Origin: Auxenochlorella pyrenoidosa
Lineage: Eukaryota; Chlorophyta; Trebouxiophyceae; Chlorellales; Chlorellaceae
Reading direction: 5' to 3'
Assembly (NCBI GenBank): GCA_001430745.1
Contig: KQ481993.1
Location: 226,596 to 244,669 of the forward strand
Length of the DNA: 18,074 nt
Shown here: positions 9,001 through 15,980 of the stretch, piece by piece
How the letters are laid out: every line of letters starts with the position of its first letter
Numbering within the stretch: the first letter of the stretch is position 1
Notes under the pieces: model-generated
The model's input: the letters and a program-made list of their open reading frames with translations, nothing else
What the model was told of the DNA's origin: nothing
Database searches by the model: none
Program-made: the position numbers and the translations under genes

Positions 9001-11321
9001 GGCAGCGGCGGGCGCCCCATACCTTGGCGCGCGCCAGGCGGGCCACAATCTCCTCCAGGCTGGCAAACGCGGAGCCGCCCAGCTGGGGGCTCAGCGCGTT
9101 GTGGATCTGCACAGCGGGGGGGACAGCGGGGGACAGCAATCGGGTGAGGGGGGACAGCATCAAAGGGCAGCAGTTCCAGAGGGCACTGAAGGCGTAGGGC
9201 TAGAAAAGCCATGCATCCAGCCATGGGAGAGATATGCAATATGCCTGCCAGGGGCGCGCAAAGCAGCTGGCGGGCGTGCATGCTAGGAGCAGGCGCGCCA
9301 GCAGGGCCAGCAATGCACAGGCGCACCTCAAAGGCGATGGCAGCCTTCTCCGCCAGCGGGGCGTAGACCTTCTTGTACGCAGTGGCGGGCTTGGTGAGCA
9401 GGTACTGCCCCTCCTTGGTGGAGGCGATGACCTGGCAAGAGGGGGGACGGCCACGCCGGCATGGAGCGGAGTCCGGTGGCAGCTGCGGCGAGGTGCCGCA
9501 AGGCCCGCATCAGCAGGAGGTGCCCGGGAGCACACAGGGCGGTGAAATTGCGGGCCGCCGTCTGGGCAATGAAGCACATCTGACTGCCCCGTTCCAGGCC
9601 TGCCAGCGCGCGCGCATGTGCGGGCGCTGCACCCCCCCGCCAATGCGCCACGCGTGCACCCACCTGCACGCCCTTCTTGTCCGAAAAGTCCAGCGAGAAG
9701 GACTCCAGGGGGCCAAACTTCTCCACGCGCCGGCCCGTCTCCTTGTTGGTGGGTCCCTCCTTCGGATACACCACGCCTGGAGGGGGTCGAGCAGGGCAGC
9801 CAGGCGGGGGCGCAAGGGGTTGTGAGCAGTCGGGCTGAGGGGAAAGGAGAGCTAGCAGCTGGGCGCAAGCACACGGTATGTGAGCAGCCACGGTGAGGGA
9901 ACATGCAGGGCGAGCGGCTGGTGGAGGGCCGCAAGAGCGGCGGGCTGGCAGCGCCTCACCGGTCAAGAACAGCTGCGACTTGGTGTACTCGACGCCCTCC
10001 ACAGGGGCAGCGATGCCGGCCTCGTCAGCCACCGAGAAGTCGCCCAGGCGGCGCTGCTTGTTGGACCAGCCGGCGCCGGCCTCGGTCTGCGGGGCGGGCG
10101 GGGGCATGGCAGAAAGGGTGGGGCGCGTGAGGGCGTATGTACACAGCCTGCGTGGTGCCCTGCGGCGGCCTTGGGCGCGCCAGGCGTGCAACCACGACGC
10201 AGGGGCGTATAATGCCGCAGCGCGCCGGGCTGGACTCGGAGCCTGGGCCTCGCGGCAGGGCCGCCGGCGGGCCCGCACCAGGCTGCGCAGCACCCAGCGG
10301 CAGCACCCACTGGCTGGCTGGCTGGCTGGCAGCACCCACTGACCTCCTTCAGGGCGTCTGCCTCGCTGTCGCAGCGAGCCTCCTCCTTGATGGCCACCAG
10401 GTCCTCCTTGCTCTGCAGCTGCACCCGCTTGTCCTTGAAAGAGATGTTCTGCAGGCAGGGGGCCGGGCAGCACAGGCCGGGGTTCGCGCCCATGGGGCAG
10501 CCGTCGGCAGCCTGGCTGGCCAGAGCAGGGTTTGCAGCTGGGAGGAGAGGAATAATGATTCCGGGTGGCACTGCTTGCAGCCATCCGTGGCCAGGCGCAG
10601 ATAGTCGGCTAGCCGTTTGCACTACACGCCTACCAGCCGGCCTGCGCAGACTAGCCGTTAGGGGTGACCTCGTAACTAACCGTTGGGCGGCATCCCAGCC
10701 CAGCCCTGGTTCCAGACAGCCGGCGCGCTGGCTGCAAGTGGGCGCACCTGTGCGGCCTGGCGGCCAGAGCCCACAACGGCAGGCTCGCCAGCGGCCTCGG
10801 CCATCTCAACGTCTCCAGCAGGGGCCGCCTCCACGGGGGGCGGGGTCTTCTTGGCCTTCTTCGGCCCCTTGGCGGCCGGCTTGTCGCCTGCCTCGCGCTT
10901 GGCGCTGCCCTTCTTGCCGCCTGCGGGGCGCAGGAGGCAGGGCACGGCGGGCCAACGGTTGGTCGCCCAACGGCTAGTCTCCCGCCTTGGCCGAGGCGGA
11001 GGCGCCGCCGCCGCTTCCCTGCTGCTGGGCCCGCAGCCGGTGCTGCCGGGAGCTCTAGTCCGCACACGATCAATGCGAGTGGGTGCAGCCCAAGGAAGGC
11101 CTCCTTTGCGCGGACCACATGTCCGATCACCGCACCGCTCTGTGCAGCTCACCTGCCATGATGCTGGGCAGCGGACCACCTGCTCCGACCTCCACGTAGG
11201 CCCCTGCGGGCAGCGGGCGAGCAGAAAAGGGGCTGGGAATGAGGACTTGCTGCACACTCACTCAAAAGTGCCGGCCCCCTTTCCCGAGCGCTCACGCACC
11301 CGCCTTGGCCTTCGGTGCCAT
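32..11321 (-). CDS. DNMT1: DNMT1/MET1-type maintenance DNA (cytosine-5)-methyltransferase, 3' end beyond window
   Basis: This family copies CG methylation onto hemimethylated DNA behind the replication fork, using S-adenosylmethionine, in the nucleus. I assembled 36 exons by hand; their phases agree at every junction and give 1342 residues plus two bases of the next codon. Order: basic N-terminus, RFTS1 (about 118-309), charged linker, RFTS2 (430-642), linker, BAH1 (755-947), BAH2 (973-1168), Lys-Gly linker, then the methyltransferase domain from 1169. Motif I is [17 protein letters not shown] (1209-1225) and the catalytic [10 protein letters not shown] puts the Cys near 1310. Two RFTS domains and no CXXC finger match plant MET1 rather than animal DNMT1. 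The ATG at 11321-11319 is supported by an in-frame TGA at 11330-11328 just upstream. The later catalytic motifs and target-recognition region lie off the left edge, so completeness cannot be judged. Family assignment is very secure; individual exon ends are hand predictions. Confidence 0.96.
948..969. repeat. Near-homopolymer C tract (C7-T-C14) in DNMT1 intron 32
   Basis: The plus strand has 7 C, one T, then 14 C. The nascent RNA (minus-sense) therefore carries a long G run about 150 bases after the donor. Length may be unreliable in sequencing. Confidence 0.85.
1042..1137. repeat. Decayed local duplication of the exon 32 end and its donor
   Basis: Two copies, 1042-1074 and 1105-1137, are offset by 63 bases and match at 29 of 33 positions. 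The 1105-1137 copy contains the exon end (GMHQAG codons) and the donor GTGAGC. The other copy lies downstream in the intron, and its donor GT has become CT. Confidence 0.8.
1498..2825 (-). other. DNMT1 exons 28-31: second BAH domain
   Basis: Exons are 2720-2825, 2260-2545, 1885-1956 and 1498-1620 (residues 973-1168). Diagnostic stretches are [83 protein letters not shown] and [20 protein letters not shown], all close to plant MET1. Exon 29, the longest at 286 nt, carries an insertion of about 45 residues rich in Lys, Gly and Glu between two BAH strands. The 303-nt intron at 1957-2259 holds nothing else I can recognise. Confidence 0.9.
3080..3156 (-). other. DNMT1 exon 27: inter-BAH segment
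   Basis: This short exon (about residues 948-973) encodes [20 protein letters not shown] then DGVEYR, leading directly into BAH2 ([12 protein letters not shown]). It starts in phase 0 and ends in phase 2, agreeing with both neighbours. Confidence 0.85.
3907..3949. repeat. Cluster of GGTCAA/TTGACC inverted units in DNMT1 intron 24
   Basis: Four units occur in 43 bases: GGTCAAA 3907-3913, TTTGACC 3922-3928, GGTCAA 3932-3937, GGTCAAA 3943-3949. The first two can form a 7-bp stem with an 8-base loop; TTGACCG-T-CGGTCAA (3923-3937) is a near-perfect palindrome. Confidence 0.8.
4445..4501. repeat. 19-bp direct repeat in DNMT1 intron 22
   Basis: TCTGCCCGCCTCTGCGCGC occurs exactly at 4445-4463 and 4483-4501 (38-base offset), inside the intron between exons 22 and 23. 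Confidence 0.8.
4748..4763. repeat. (GGCA)4 tandem repeat in DNMT1 intron 21
   Basis: Four perfect GGCA units lie between exons 21 and 22. Confidence 0.75.
4823..5577 (-). other. DNMT1 exons 19-21: linker between RFTS2 and BAH1
   Basis: Exons are 5444-5577, 5128-5262 and 4823-4888 (residues 643-754). Exon 19 is basic ([20 protein letters not shown]). Exon 20 contains [17 protein letters not shown], matching the plant MET1 segment that precedes BAH1. Exon 21 is almost entirely acidic (22 codons, mostly Glu and Asp). Confidence 0.85.
5802..7523 (-). other. DNMT1 exons 13-18: second RFTS domain
   Basis: Exons are 7455-7523, 7042-7168, 6660-6843, 6295-6417, 6010-6076 and 5802-5871 (residues 430-642). 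The sequence tracks plant MET1 closely: [35 protein letters not shown], then [60 protein letters not shown] and [16 protein letters not shown]. Exon 15 begins with about 30 Gly/Ser/Ala residues inserted between the first part of the domain and [11 protein letters not shown]. This looks like a flexible surface loop encoded by a GC-rich exon start. Confidence 0.92.
7729..8471 (-). other. DNMT1 exons 10-12: charged inter-RFTS linker
   Basis: Exons are 8257-8471, 8029-8119 and 7729-7782 (residues 310-429). Exon 10 carries a run of Ala followed by alternating Lys-Gly (KGKGKGK), then a charged helix with [15 protein letters not shown]. Exons 11 and 12 are acidic ([28 protein letters not shown]). 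The exon 10 donor is GTTGAC, weaker than most in this gene, and sits inside a cluster of GGTCAA/TTGACC repeats. The DEEFARQLQ helix resembles helices in some ubiquitin-pathway proteins, but that is only a resemblance. Confidence 0.75.
8229..8255. repeat. Three GGTCAA units spanning the intron 10 donor
   Basis: GGTCAA occurs at 8229-8234, 8239-8244 and 8250-8255, spaced 10-11 bases apart. The last one supplies the GTTGAC donor of exon 10 on the minus strand. Confidence 0.75.
8708..10086 (-). other. DNMT1 exons 5-9: first RFTS (replication foci targeting) domain
   Basis: Exons are 9960-10086, 9664-9776, 9327-9431, 9023-9106 and 8708-8854 (residues 118-309). The segment begins with [13 protein letters not shown], equivalent to the RRLTDF start of plant RFTS domains, and continues through [15 protein letters not shown], a [11 protein letters not shown] strand and a [17 protein letters not shown] helix. 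In the family, RFTS domains direct the enzyme to replicating chromatin, bind ubiquitinated histone H3 and autoinhibit the catalytic site. Identification rests on recalled similarity to plant MET1, without a profile search. Confidence 0.85.
10301..10340. repeat. (TGGC)5 flanked by an 11-bp direct repeat, next to the exon 4 donor
   Basis: TGGC is repeated five times (10311-10330) between two copies of CAGCACCCACT (10301-10311 and 10330-10340). It begins four bases into the intron after exon 4. A related CAGCACCCAGC lies at 10288. Confidence 0.8.
10344..11321 (-). other. DNMT1 exons 1-4: basic, low-complexity N-terminus
   Basis: Exons are 11300-11321, 11153-11203, 10748-10920 and 10344-10448 (residues 1-117). 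The protein starts MAPKAKAG. Exon 3 is rich in Lys, Ala and Pro, with KKAKK-type basic clusters suited to nuclear import or DNA binding, followed by an acidic stretch. Exon 4 holds a charged, probably helical segment around [22 protein letters not shown]. Exon 1 has a second possible donor 4 nt further downstream (GTGAGC instead of GTGCGT); the first keeps phase with exon 2. No CXXC zinc finger is visible. I recognise no defined domain here. Confidence 0.8.
10648..10980. repeat. Inverted repeat flanking DNMT1 exon 3
   Basis: AGACTAGCCGTT at 10648-10659 has its perfect reverse complement at 10969-10980. The similarity continues inward, with gaps, through GACC and AACCGTTGG, so the arms are about 10648-10690 and 10946-10980. 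Exon 3 (10748-10920) lies wholly between them. Confidence 0.8.
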
Positions 11322-11698
11322 CAGCAATCAATTATGAGCTCTGGGAGCTGACTGACAGGCAACGGGGGGTCCTGAGAGTGCTGGTCGGGATTCAAGCAAG
11401 AGGGGATGGCCGCACAGCCCCGACAGAAGATTCCGAGTTAGTCTAATAAGTTGGCACGCTGCCGCAAGGGCGATGGCGGCCGAGAATTGGTGCGGGAGCG
11501 TGCCTGTCGCAGGGTATTCGAGCGAACAGCTGCGTGCTACGGGTGCTGGGGCTGTCCCTGCTGATGCCGAGGCCAGGCTGCCTCCATCTTGGCTTGGAGC
11601 AAGCATCGGGCGGCGGGCAGAGTCACAGGCGTCTACAGAGGGCGCACTCCTCCCCGCGGGCCACCTCTGCGGCGGCCCAGTCACCCCGCCCGCACAGG
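11322..11698. promoter_or_regulatory. Divergent promoter between DNMT1 (minus) and kish (plus)
   Basis: Only 377 bases separate the two initiator codons, so both 5' UTRs and core promoters must share this space. The DNMT1 side is AT-richer next to its start (CTCATAATTGATTG on the minus strand). A CCAAT-type pentamer (ATTGG on plus, near 11485) and two YY1-like strings (CGATGGCGGCC near 11472 and CCATCTTGG near 11584) are visible. None is proven functional. I see no clear TATA box or E2F site. That the region is a bidirectional promoter is inferred from gene arrangement. Confidence 0.6.
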
Positions 11699-12276
11699 AT
11701 GTCAGCGCTGTTCAACTTTAGCTCATTCACGGTCGTGATCTTGCTCACCATCTGCACCTGCGCCTACGTCAAGGGAAAGGGTAAGTGGCCGGCAGACCTC
11801 CTTCCCCGCTTCCTCCCGCCGCTTTTGAACCGTCCTAACGCCTCGATGGCACCCCTGTCTGCAGCTCCGAGCCTGCTCAACGACCGCACAGGGTGAGCTG
11901 AAGCCCACAGTCGCCGCTGCCGCCGCCGCCAGCAAGCCTGCCTCTTGTATTGGCGCGTGTTGCTGCGAGTCTGCCTGGGCTGCTGTGCCGGCGTCAACTG
12001 GGAGCAGCAGGCCAGCAGCATGGATGAAGCGGAAGCAGCAGTGGGCAGCAGCCTCCTCAATCATCCCATGCTCGCGCCCCTCCATCCGCTTCTTGAGGAG
12101 TCGGATGAGCTGCAGACAGCTAGCATTGCCAACGCTTTCCTGCCCTTGCTCACCTCGGCCTCAATGACTGCAGCTTCAAGGGACTCCTTTGGAAGTTCGC
12201 GCGAGTTGGAGAGCGGCTCAGCCCCTGGGTCTCCATCGCCTGCCTGTTCATGGCAGTGTCTGTCGTCTTCTTCTGA
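11699..12276 (+). CDS. kish: Kish / TMEM167 family small membrane protein
   Basis: Kish is a small two-pass membrane protein of the Golgi and early secretory pathway. Three exons (11699-11780, 11865-11892, 12174-12276) join in frame to give 70 aa; family members are about 72 aa, so this is complete. The N-terminus MSALFNFSSFTVVILLTICT is almost the family signature and forms the first membrane segment (about 8-24). The loop contains APSLLNDRTG, and the C-terminus WKFARVGERLSPWVSIACLF plus MAVSVVFF forms the second membrane segment and ends at the TGA (12274-12276). The second exon is only 28 nt. Donors are GTAAGT and GTGAGC and both acceptors are GCAG or ACTGCAG. It lies head-to-head with DNMT1. 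Identity is secure. Confidence 0.96.
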
Positions 12277-12476
12277 GTTCCCTGCAGCGAGTCAGCCGAG
12301 TGCAGCAGCAGCAACCCAGCGAAGCAGCACAGCTGGGGGCCAGCACTGCAGCAGCGGATAAAGTGTGCTCCTCACGGGGCTTGACAGCAGAGCCTGGGCT
12401 TGCAGCGCTGCCACATCAGCCAGCAGCGGCGTCGGCCAGGGTCTGTGCCAGCGTGCTGCTCAGCCAGGCCCCAGAG
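12277..12476. other. Spacer between kish stop and the next ATG
   Basis: These 200 bases must hold the kish 3' UTR and the 5' end of the next gene. The reading frame of the next gene is open through the whole spacer but has no ATG in it, so an upstream exon cannot be excluded. I see no TGTAA-type algal polyadenylation signal here. Confidence 0.4.
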
Positions 12477-13136
12477 ATGTTGAACGGCTCGGCAGTGCCG
12501 CCCGAGGCAGCCCCCGTGGCAGGAGCGCCGCTGGTCTCTCCAGCGCCAGAACAGGGGCCAGCAGCAGCAGCAGCAGCAGCAGGCAAGCGAGCAGGGCTGC
12601 CGCCGCGGCACCCTCCAGCAAAGCAGGATGCTGCGCCGGCACCGGCAGCGGGTGTTCCGCAGGCCGGGCCGAGCAGTGCAGAGGCTGCCGGCAATAGGGC
12701 AGGAGGGCATCAAGCCGGGCCTGGCAGCAGCTCGCCCGTCCGGCCGCCGCGCCCGCCCAGCAACGGCGGCAGCAGCAGCACCGACCAAGGGCCCTTCACC
12801 TTCACGTCACCTTTTGAAGCGGCGGCAGAGCTGCGCTCGGCAGCCGCGGGCGCGGCGCACCGCCAGCACCACCAGCAGCAGCAGCACGCTGCCGGCGCGC
12901 CGGGCGCACAGCAGCTCGACGGCGCCGGCAGCGGTGAGCGGCGGCCCAGCGGCGTGCTGCGCGGCGCCGGCCCCGGCGACGCGGCGCGGCCCAAGCGCAC
13001 CGTCAGCTGGAGCGACTTTGAGAGCGCTGCCCCGCTGGCACAAGTGGTGGAATATGAGCCATCAGAGGGTCGGTCAACACGCAGCGATGACGATTGGGGA
13101 AGCCAGTCCTCGGGCTGCGTGTGCTGCATCCAGTAG
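12477..13136 (+). CDS. Unrecognised disordered protein with C-terminal CaaX-like tail
   Basis: This frame encodes 219 aa from the first ATG to a TAG at 13134-13136. Most of it is Ala/Pro/Ser/Gly-rich and probably disordered, with Ala7 encoded by (GCA)7 at 12561-12581 and a His/Gln-rich patch. The last 50 residues differ: a basic-then-aromatic stretch KRTVSWSDFESAAPLAQVVE, then YEPSEGRSTRSDDDWG, then SQSSGCVCCIQ. The terminal CCIQ fits a CaaX farnesylation box, with neighbouring cysteines available for palmitoylation, so membrane anchoring is plausible but inferred. The VSW...LAQVVEYEPSE block looks like a short conserved motif; I dimly associate similar C-termini with plant and algal proteins of unknown function but cannot confirm it. 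The start is uncertain. Confidence 0.65.
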   Translation: MLNGSAVPPEAAPVAGAPLVSPAPEQGPAAAAAAAGKRAGLPPRHPPAKQDAAPAPAAGVPQAGPSSAEAAGNRAGGHQAGPGSSSPVRPPRPPSNGGSSSTDQGPFTFTSPFEAAAELRSAAAGAAHRQHHQQQQHAAGAPGAQQLDGAGSGERRPSGVLRGAGPGDAARPKRTVSWSDFESAAPLAQVVEYEPSEGRSTRSDDDWGSQSSGCVCCIQ

Positions 13137-13763
13137 GGCGCGCCGGCTGGACGCGCCGGCTGCCTGGAGAGGCCGCCGAGCCTGCACCTGCGCTGCGTAG
13201 CCGCCTGCCTTGCCAACAGAGCGTGCCGTGCTGGCGCCCCTGTGTTTCAAGAGACTCCCCATCCTGACCTGCAACTGCGCAACCTCTCTCCTGCTGCTTT
13301 CCACCCGCTGCGCAGCCCTCGTCTCTCTTTGCCTCGTTGTCTCCACCCCCTGGCTCTCCCCTCTGCCTCCCCTGCCTTCTGGCTTTCCCTCCTGCCTCAT
13401 CCCGCGATGCTTTCCATGTTGCGGGCAGTGTGCTGCCCAGCCCGGCATCACGAGCCCACATCCTGCCCCTCCTTCCATGACTGCCGGCATTCTGCGTATG
13501 CGCATGCCTGCGTAACACGGCACACCATGCCACCACAGTGCACAGCACAACAAGTGCAAGGAACCAGCGCTGAGTGGCGGGACGAGTGCCCGCTCGCCTT
13601 CAAGTAACAGCCGGCCTTGCCGCCCTTCTGTGGCTGGGCAGCCGCATGAAACATCAGTTGCGAATTGCCTGAAAGCAAAGATCCGCTTCAAGGTTGCAGC
13701 TCGCACTTTATTGCTTCAACCACTTGGAGCAGGCACTCGGCATCTCAAGCGAACGCACCCCTC
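13137..13763. other. Intergenic region with long pyrimidine-rich tract
   Basis: No supported gene lies here. From about 13270 to 13420 the plus strand is strongly C/T-rich, with many CTC, TCC and CCT runs. It may be a 3' UTR, a TATA-less promoter element for the downstream gene, or the 3' part of an unrecognised 5' UTR intron. Several AACA/GTAA strings near 13512-13610 are unremarkable. Confidence 0.4.
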
Positions 13764-15457
13764 ATGTCGTCGCTTTCCCATCCTCATTTCGCCAGCAAAG
13801 CCTTGCTCGCCGTAGAAATGCCGCAGGGAGGGGCCAGGCAGCCCGGGCTGCTCGCTCGCTCATTCTGCTTCGCCCCCCAAGCGGGCGCAAGGGTTGGCGT
13901 GCAGCCAGGGAGCAGCAAGGCCGAGCGAGCAAAGCGCCAGAGGGAGCAAGCTGCGTCGCAAGCAGCACTGCCTGCACAACCAACTGGGGCGCCGGCGGTG
14001 GCAGAGCTGCCGAGCACGCCCTCGTCGGCAGCAGCCCTGGCTGCCTACCTGGGCAGCGCACTGGCCCCAGCCCCATCCTGCTTTGGATCGACCGACACCA
14101 GCCTAGCGCTGACAAGCAGCCCATGCGACACCAGCAGCCTGGGCAGCACTGGCCCGAGTGGCGGCGACAGCGGCGCAGCCAGCGCCGGCAAGGGGCATGC
14201 TCGCAGCTCGCTCGACGAGGGCTACGATGCAGACAGCGACTGCCCACCCTCTGAGGAGTTCACGCCGCGCCGCTTCCGCTGCGCGCTGCGACACACGCCT
14301 GTGGAGACCGATGGACCTGCTGTGGCGGCGGCCAGCGCTGGCGCGACAGAGCAGGAGGGCGAGGAGGCAGAATTCCATGACGCGGTGCCTGTTCTGAACG
14401 GCCCTGCCCTGGCAGACACGGTCAACTCTTTTGACCAACAGTCCCCGGGCAGCAGCAGGAGCAGGGGCAGCGATCACGGCGCACATGCAGTGCCAGGCCG
14501 GGCGGCTACGCAAGCGGCAGACGCTGCCGAGCCTGAGGGGAGATGGGTTGCAGCAGCACCCCGCCAGTCCCCGCATGCGGACTCCCAGCCCCCCAGCTCC
14601 AGAGCCTCCCGCTTGTCGTTTGCAGCCTCGGGCAGCATCTCCCCCTACCACTTCCTGGGGGGCGCCTCGCGACGCAGCACGCGCAGCGTGCGGAGCCTCG
14701 GCTCGCGCCGCCCCGCAGCCACCACCTCTGCCGCCGAGCCGGAGGCTGCCGCCAGCCTGGCAGACGAGGCGGGTGACGTGGCTGTCGTGGCGGAGAGCTC
14801 CCCCCTGGCCCTGCCGCTGCCGCGCAAGGCCAGCGTCAGGGTGGCGCAGGCGCCGCCCGGCGCGCCTGGTACGGTGGTGCGGCGGCTGAGCGAGATCCAG
14901 GGCGGCCACTACACAAGCCTGGAGAAGCTGCGCCAGCAGTGCGGCAGCTTTGAGGGTGAGGGCCGGGCGGGGGCTGGGTGCCGCGCGCTCTGACGAAGCA
15001 TGCGCGCCCTGCGCCCTGAACATACATGCTGCTGCTCTGCTGCCTGCTGGACCCAGCCCTAGCTAGCCACACATTTTCGAGTTGCCTGTCACAGCACCTG
15101 GGCATGCCCGCTCGCCTCCACCCGCCCCCCGCAGAGCCGCCCGCCGACCTGCTCAGCCTGCTGGCCCGCCGCGTCTTTGCCAGCCGCGCCTCCCTGCTGC
15201 AGCGCCTGGCCAGCGAGGGCCAGCTGTCCGACCTGCAGGCAGCCAACGACTCCCGCCAGCACACGCCCTCTGAGCGCACACTGGCCTCGCCTCGCTCGCC
15301 GCCGCCGCCAGCACCACAGCAGCAGCAGCAGCAGCAGGAGACGGAGGGGGCAAAGGCAGGAGAGGCCGAGGCAGCGCTGCCCCAGCTGCCCCGCATCCGG
15401 ACGCGTCCCGTCGCGCGGGGCGGCGCCGCCAGCAGCGGCAGCAGCAGTGGGCGCTGA
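13764..15457 (+). CDS. Unrecognised Ser/Ala-rich disordered protein, two exons
   Basis: Two exons (13764-14955 and 15135-15457) join in phase (G|AG making Glu) to give 504 aa ending at TGA 15455-15457. The first ATG in this frame is 13764; 13818 is an alternative. The protein is dominated by Ser, Ala, Gly and Pro and is probably disordered. More conserved-looking islands are SSLDEGYDADSDCPPSEEF with TPRRFRCALRH after it, SRLSFAASGSISPYHFLGG, and RRLSEIQGGHYTSLEKLRQQ running into the exon-2 helix PPADLLSLLARRVFASRASL and LQRLASEGQLSDLQAAND. Three basophilic-kinase-like sites (SRLS, RKAS, RRLS) are visible. Exon 2 has Gln7 from (CAG)7 at 15317-15337. The tail is basic (RIRTRPVARGG). No known domain is recognised. 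A regulatory or scaffold role is speculation. Confidence 0.7.
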
Positions 15458-15670
15458 CAGCAGGCGCCCGCAGGCAGCACTGAAGAACCGGCACTGGCTG
15501 GGTCTTAGATATGGAAACTCCACAACCGAGCGCAGCAGCAGATGACCTTGGGGCGGCAGGAAGCCGGGGAGGCAAATGTGACAGTCATGAGCAGCATAAA
15601 TTGGCGGCATGATCAAACAAAACATATGAACACGCATCTCTGCATCAATCGTTGGGCGCTGGGCTGCACC
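15458..15670. other. Convergent 3' spacer
   Basis: This stretch lies between the stop of the plus-strand gene (15457) and the stop of the minus-strand small ORF (15671). It becomes AT-richer at about 15590-15650, as expected for two converging 3' ends. No TGTAA or AATAAA signal is clear. Confidence 0.4.
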
Positions 15671-15910
15671 TCACAGCTTGAAGCCAAAGGAAAAGCCGCC
15701 ACCGTTGCTGCCAGCCGCCGGCGGCGCAGCCTTGGCGGCACCGTTTGCGGCGGCCCCATTGGCCTCGGCTGCTGCAGCGCCGCTGCAGCCCGCAGCGGCC
15801 GGCGCTTCTCTGAACAGCCCAGCCAGCTTGTGCTGCGCCTGCAAGATGGGTGCGGCAGGCGGGGACCGGGAAATGATGGCTCCCACCTGGGACAAGAAGC
15901 TGGCATGCAT
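15671..15910 (-). CDS. Unrecognised small Ala-rich protein
   Basis: A single-exon ORF of 79 codons plus stop starts at ATG 15910-15908 and ends with TGA 15673-15671. The N-terminal half (MHASFLSQVGAIISRSPPAA and PILQAQHKLAGLFREAPAA) could form amphipathic helices with basic residues. The middle is Ala/Asn/Gly-rich and the end is GGGFSFGFKL. It is credible because a locally AT-rich region with a TATA-like element sits about 85 bases upstream and because no other frame looks better. It could be a short unknown protein or the last exon of something larger. I do not recognise a family. Confidence 0.45.
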   Translation of the reverse strand: MHASFLSQVGAIISRSPPAAPILQAQHKLAGLFREAPAAAGCSGAAAAEANGAAANGAAKAAPPAAGSNGGGFSFGFKL

Positions 15911-15980
15911 TCACGATTCTTCTTAATTTCTCTCGACACCTTACGCACCCGTTGTGTACTGCACCCCACGTTGCGAACCA

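Noticed and set aside
10025..10086. PCNA-binding (PIP) box in QRRLGDFS of DNMT1
   Set aside because: Spacing fits loosely, but the second aromatic is missing and the segment aligns with the RRLTDF start of the RFTS domain.
12189..13136. Longer version of the CaaX-tail gene starting inside the last kish exon
   Set aside because: The extended frame begins with TTG, not ATG, and overlaps kish coding sequence. The first ATG in frame is 12477.
13665..13763. Upstream extension of the Ser/Ala-rich gene
   Set aside because: It begins at TTG; the first ATG in frame is 13764.
14103..15023. 306-codon open frame on the minus strand opposite the Ser/Ala-rich gene
   Set aside because: It is the antisense shadow of GC-rich low-complexity coding sequence, with no domain-like content.
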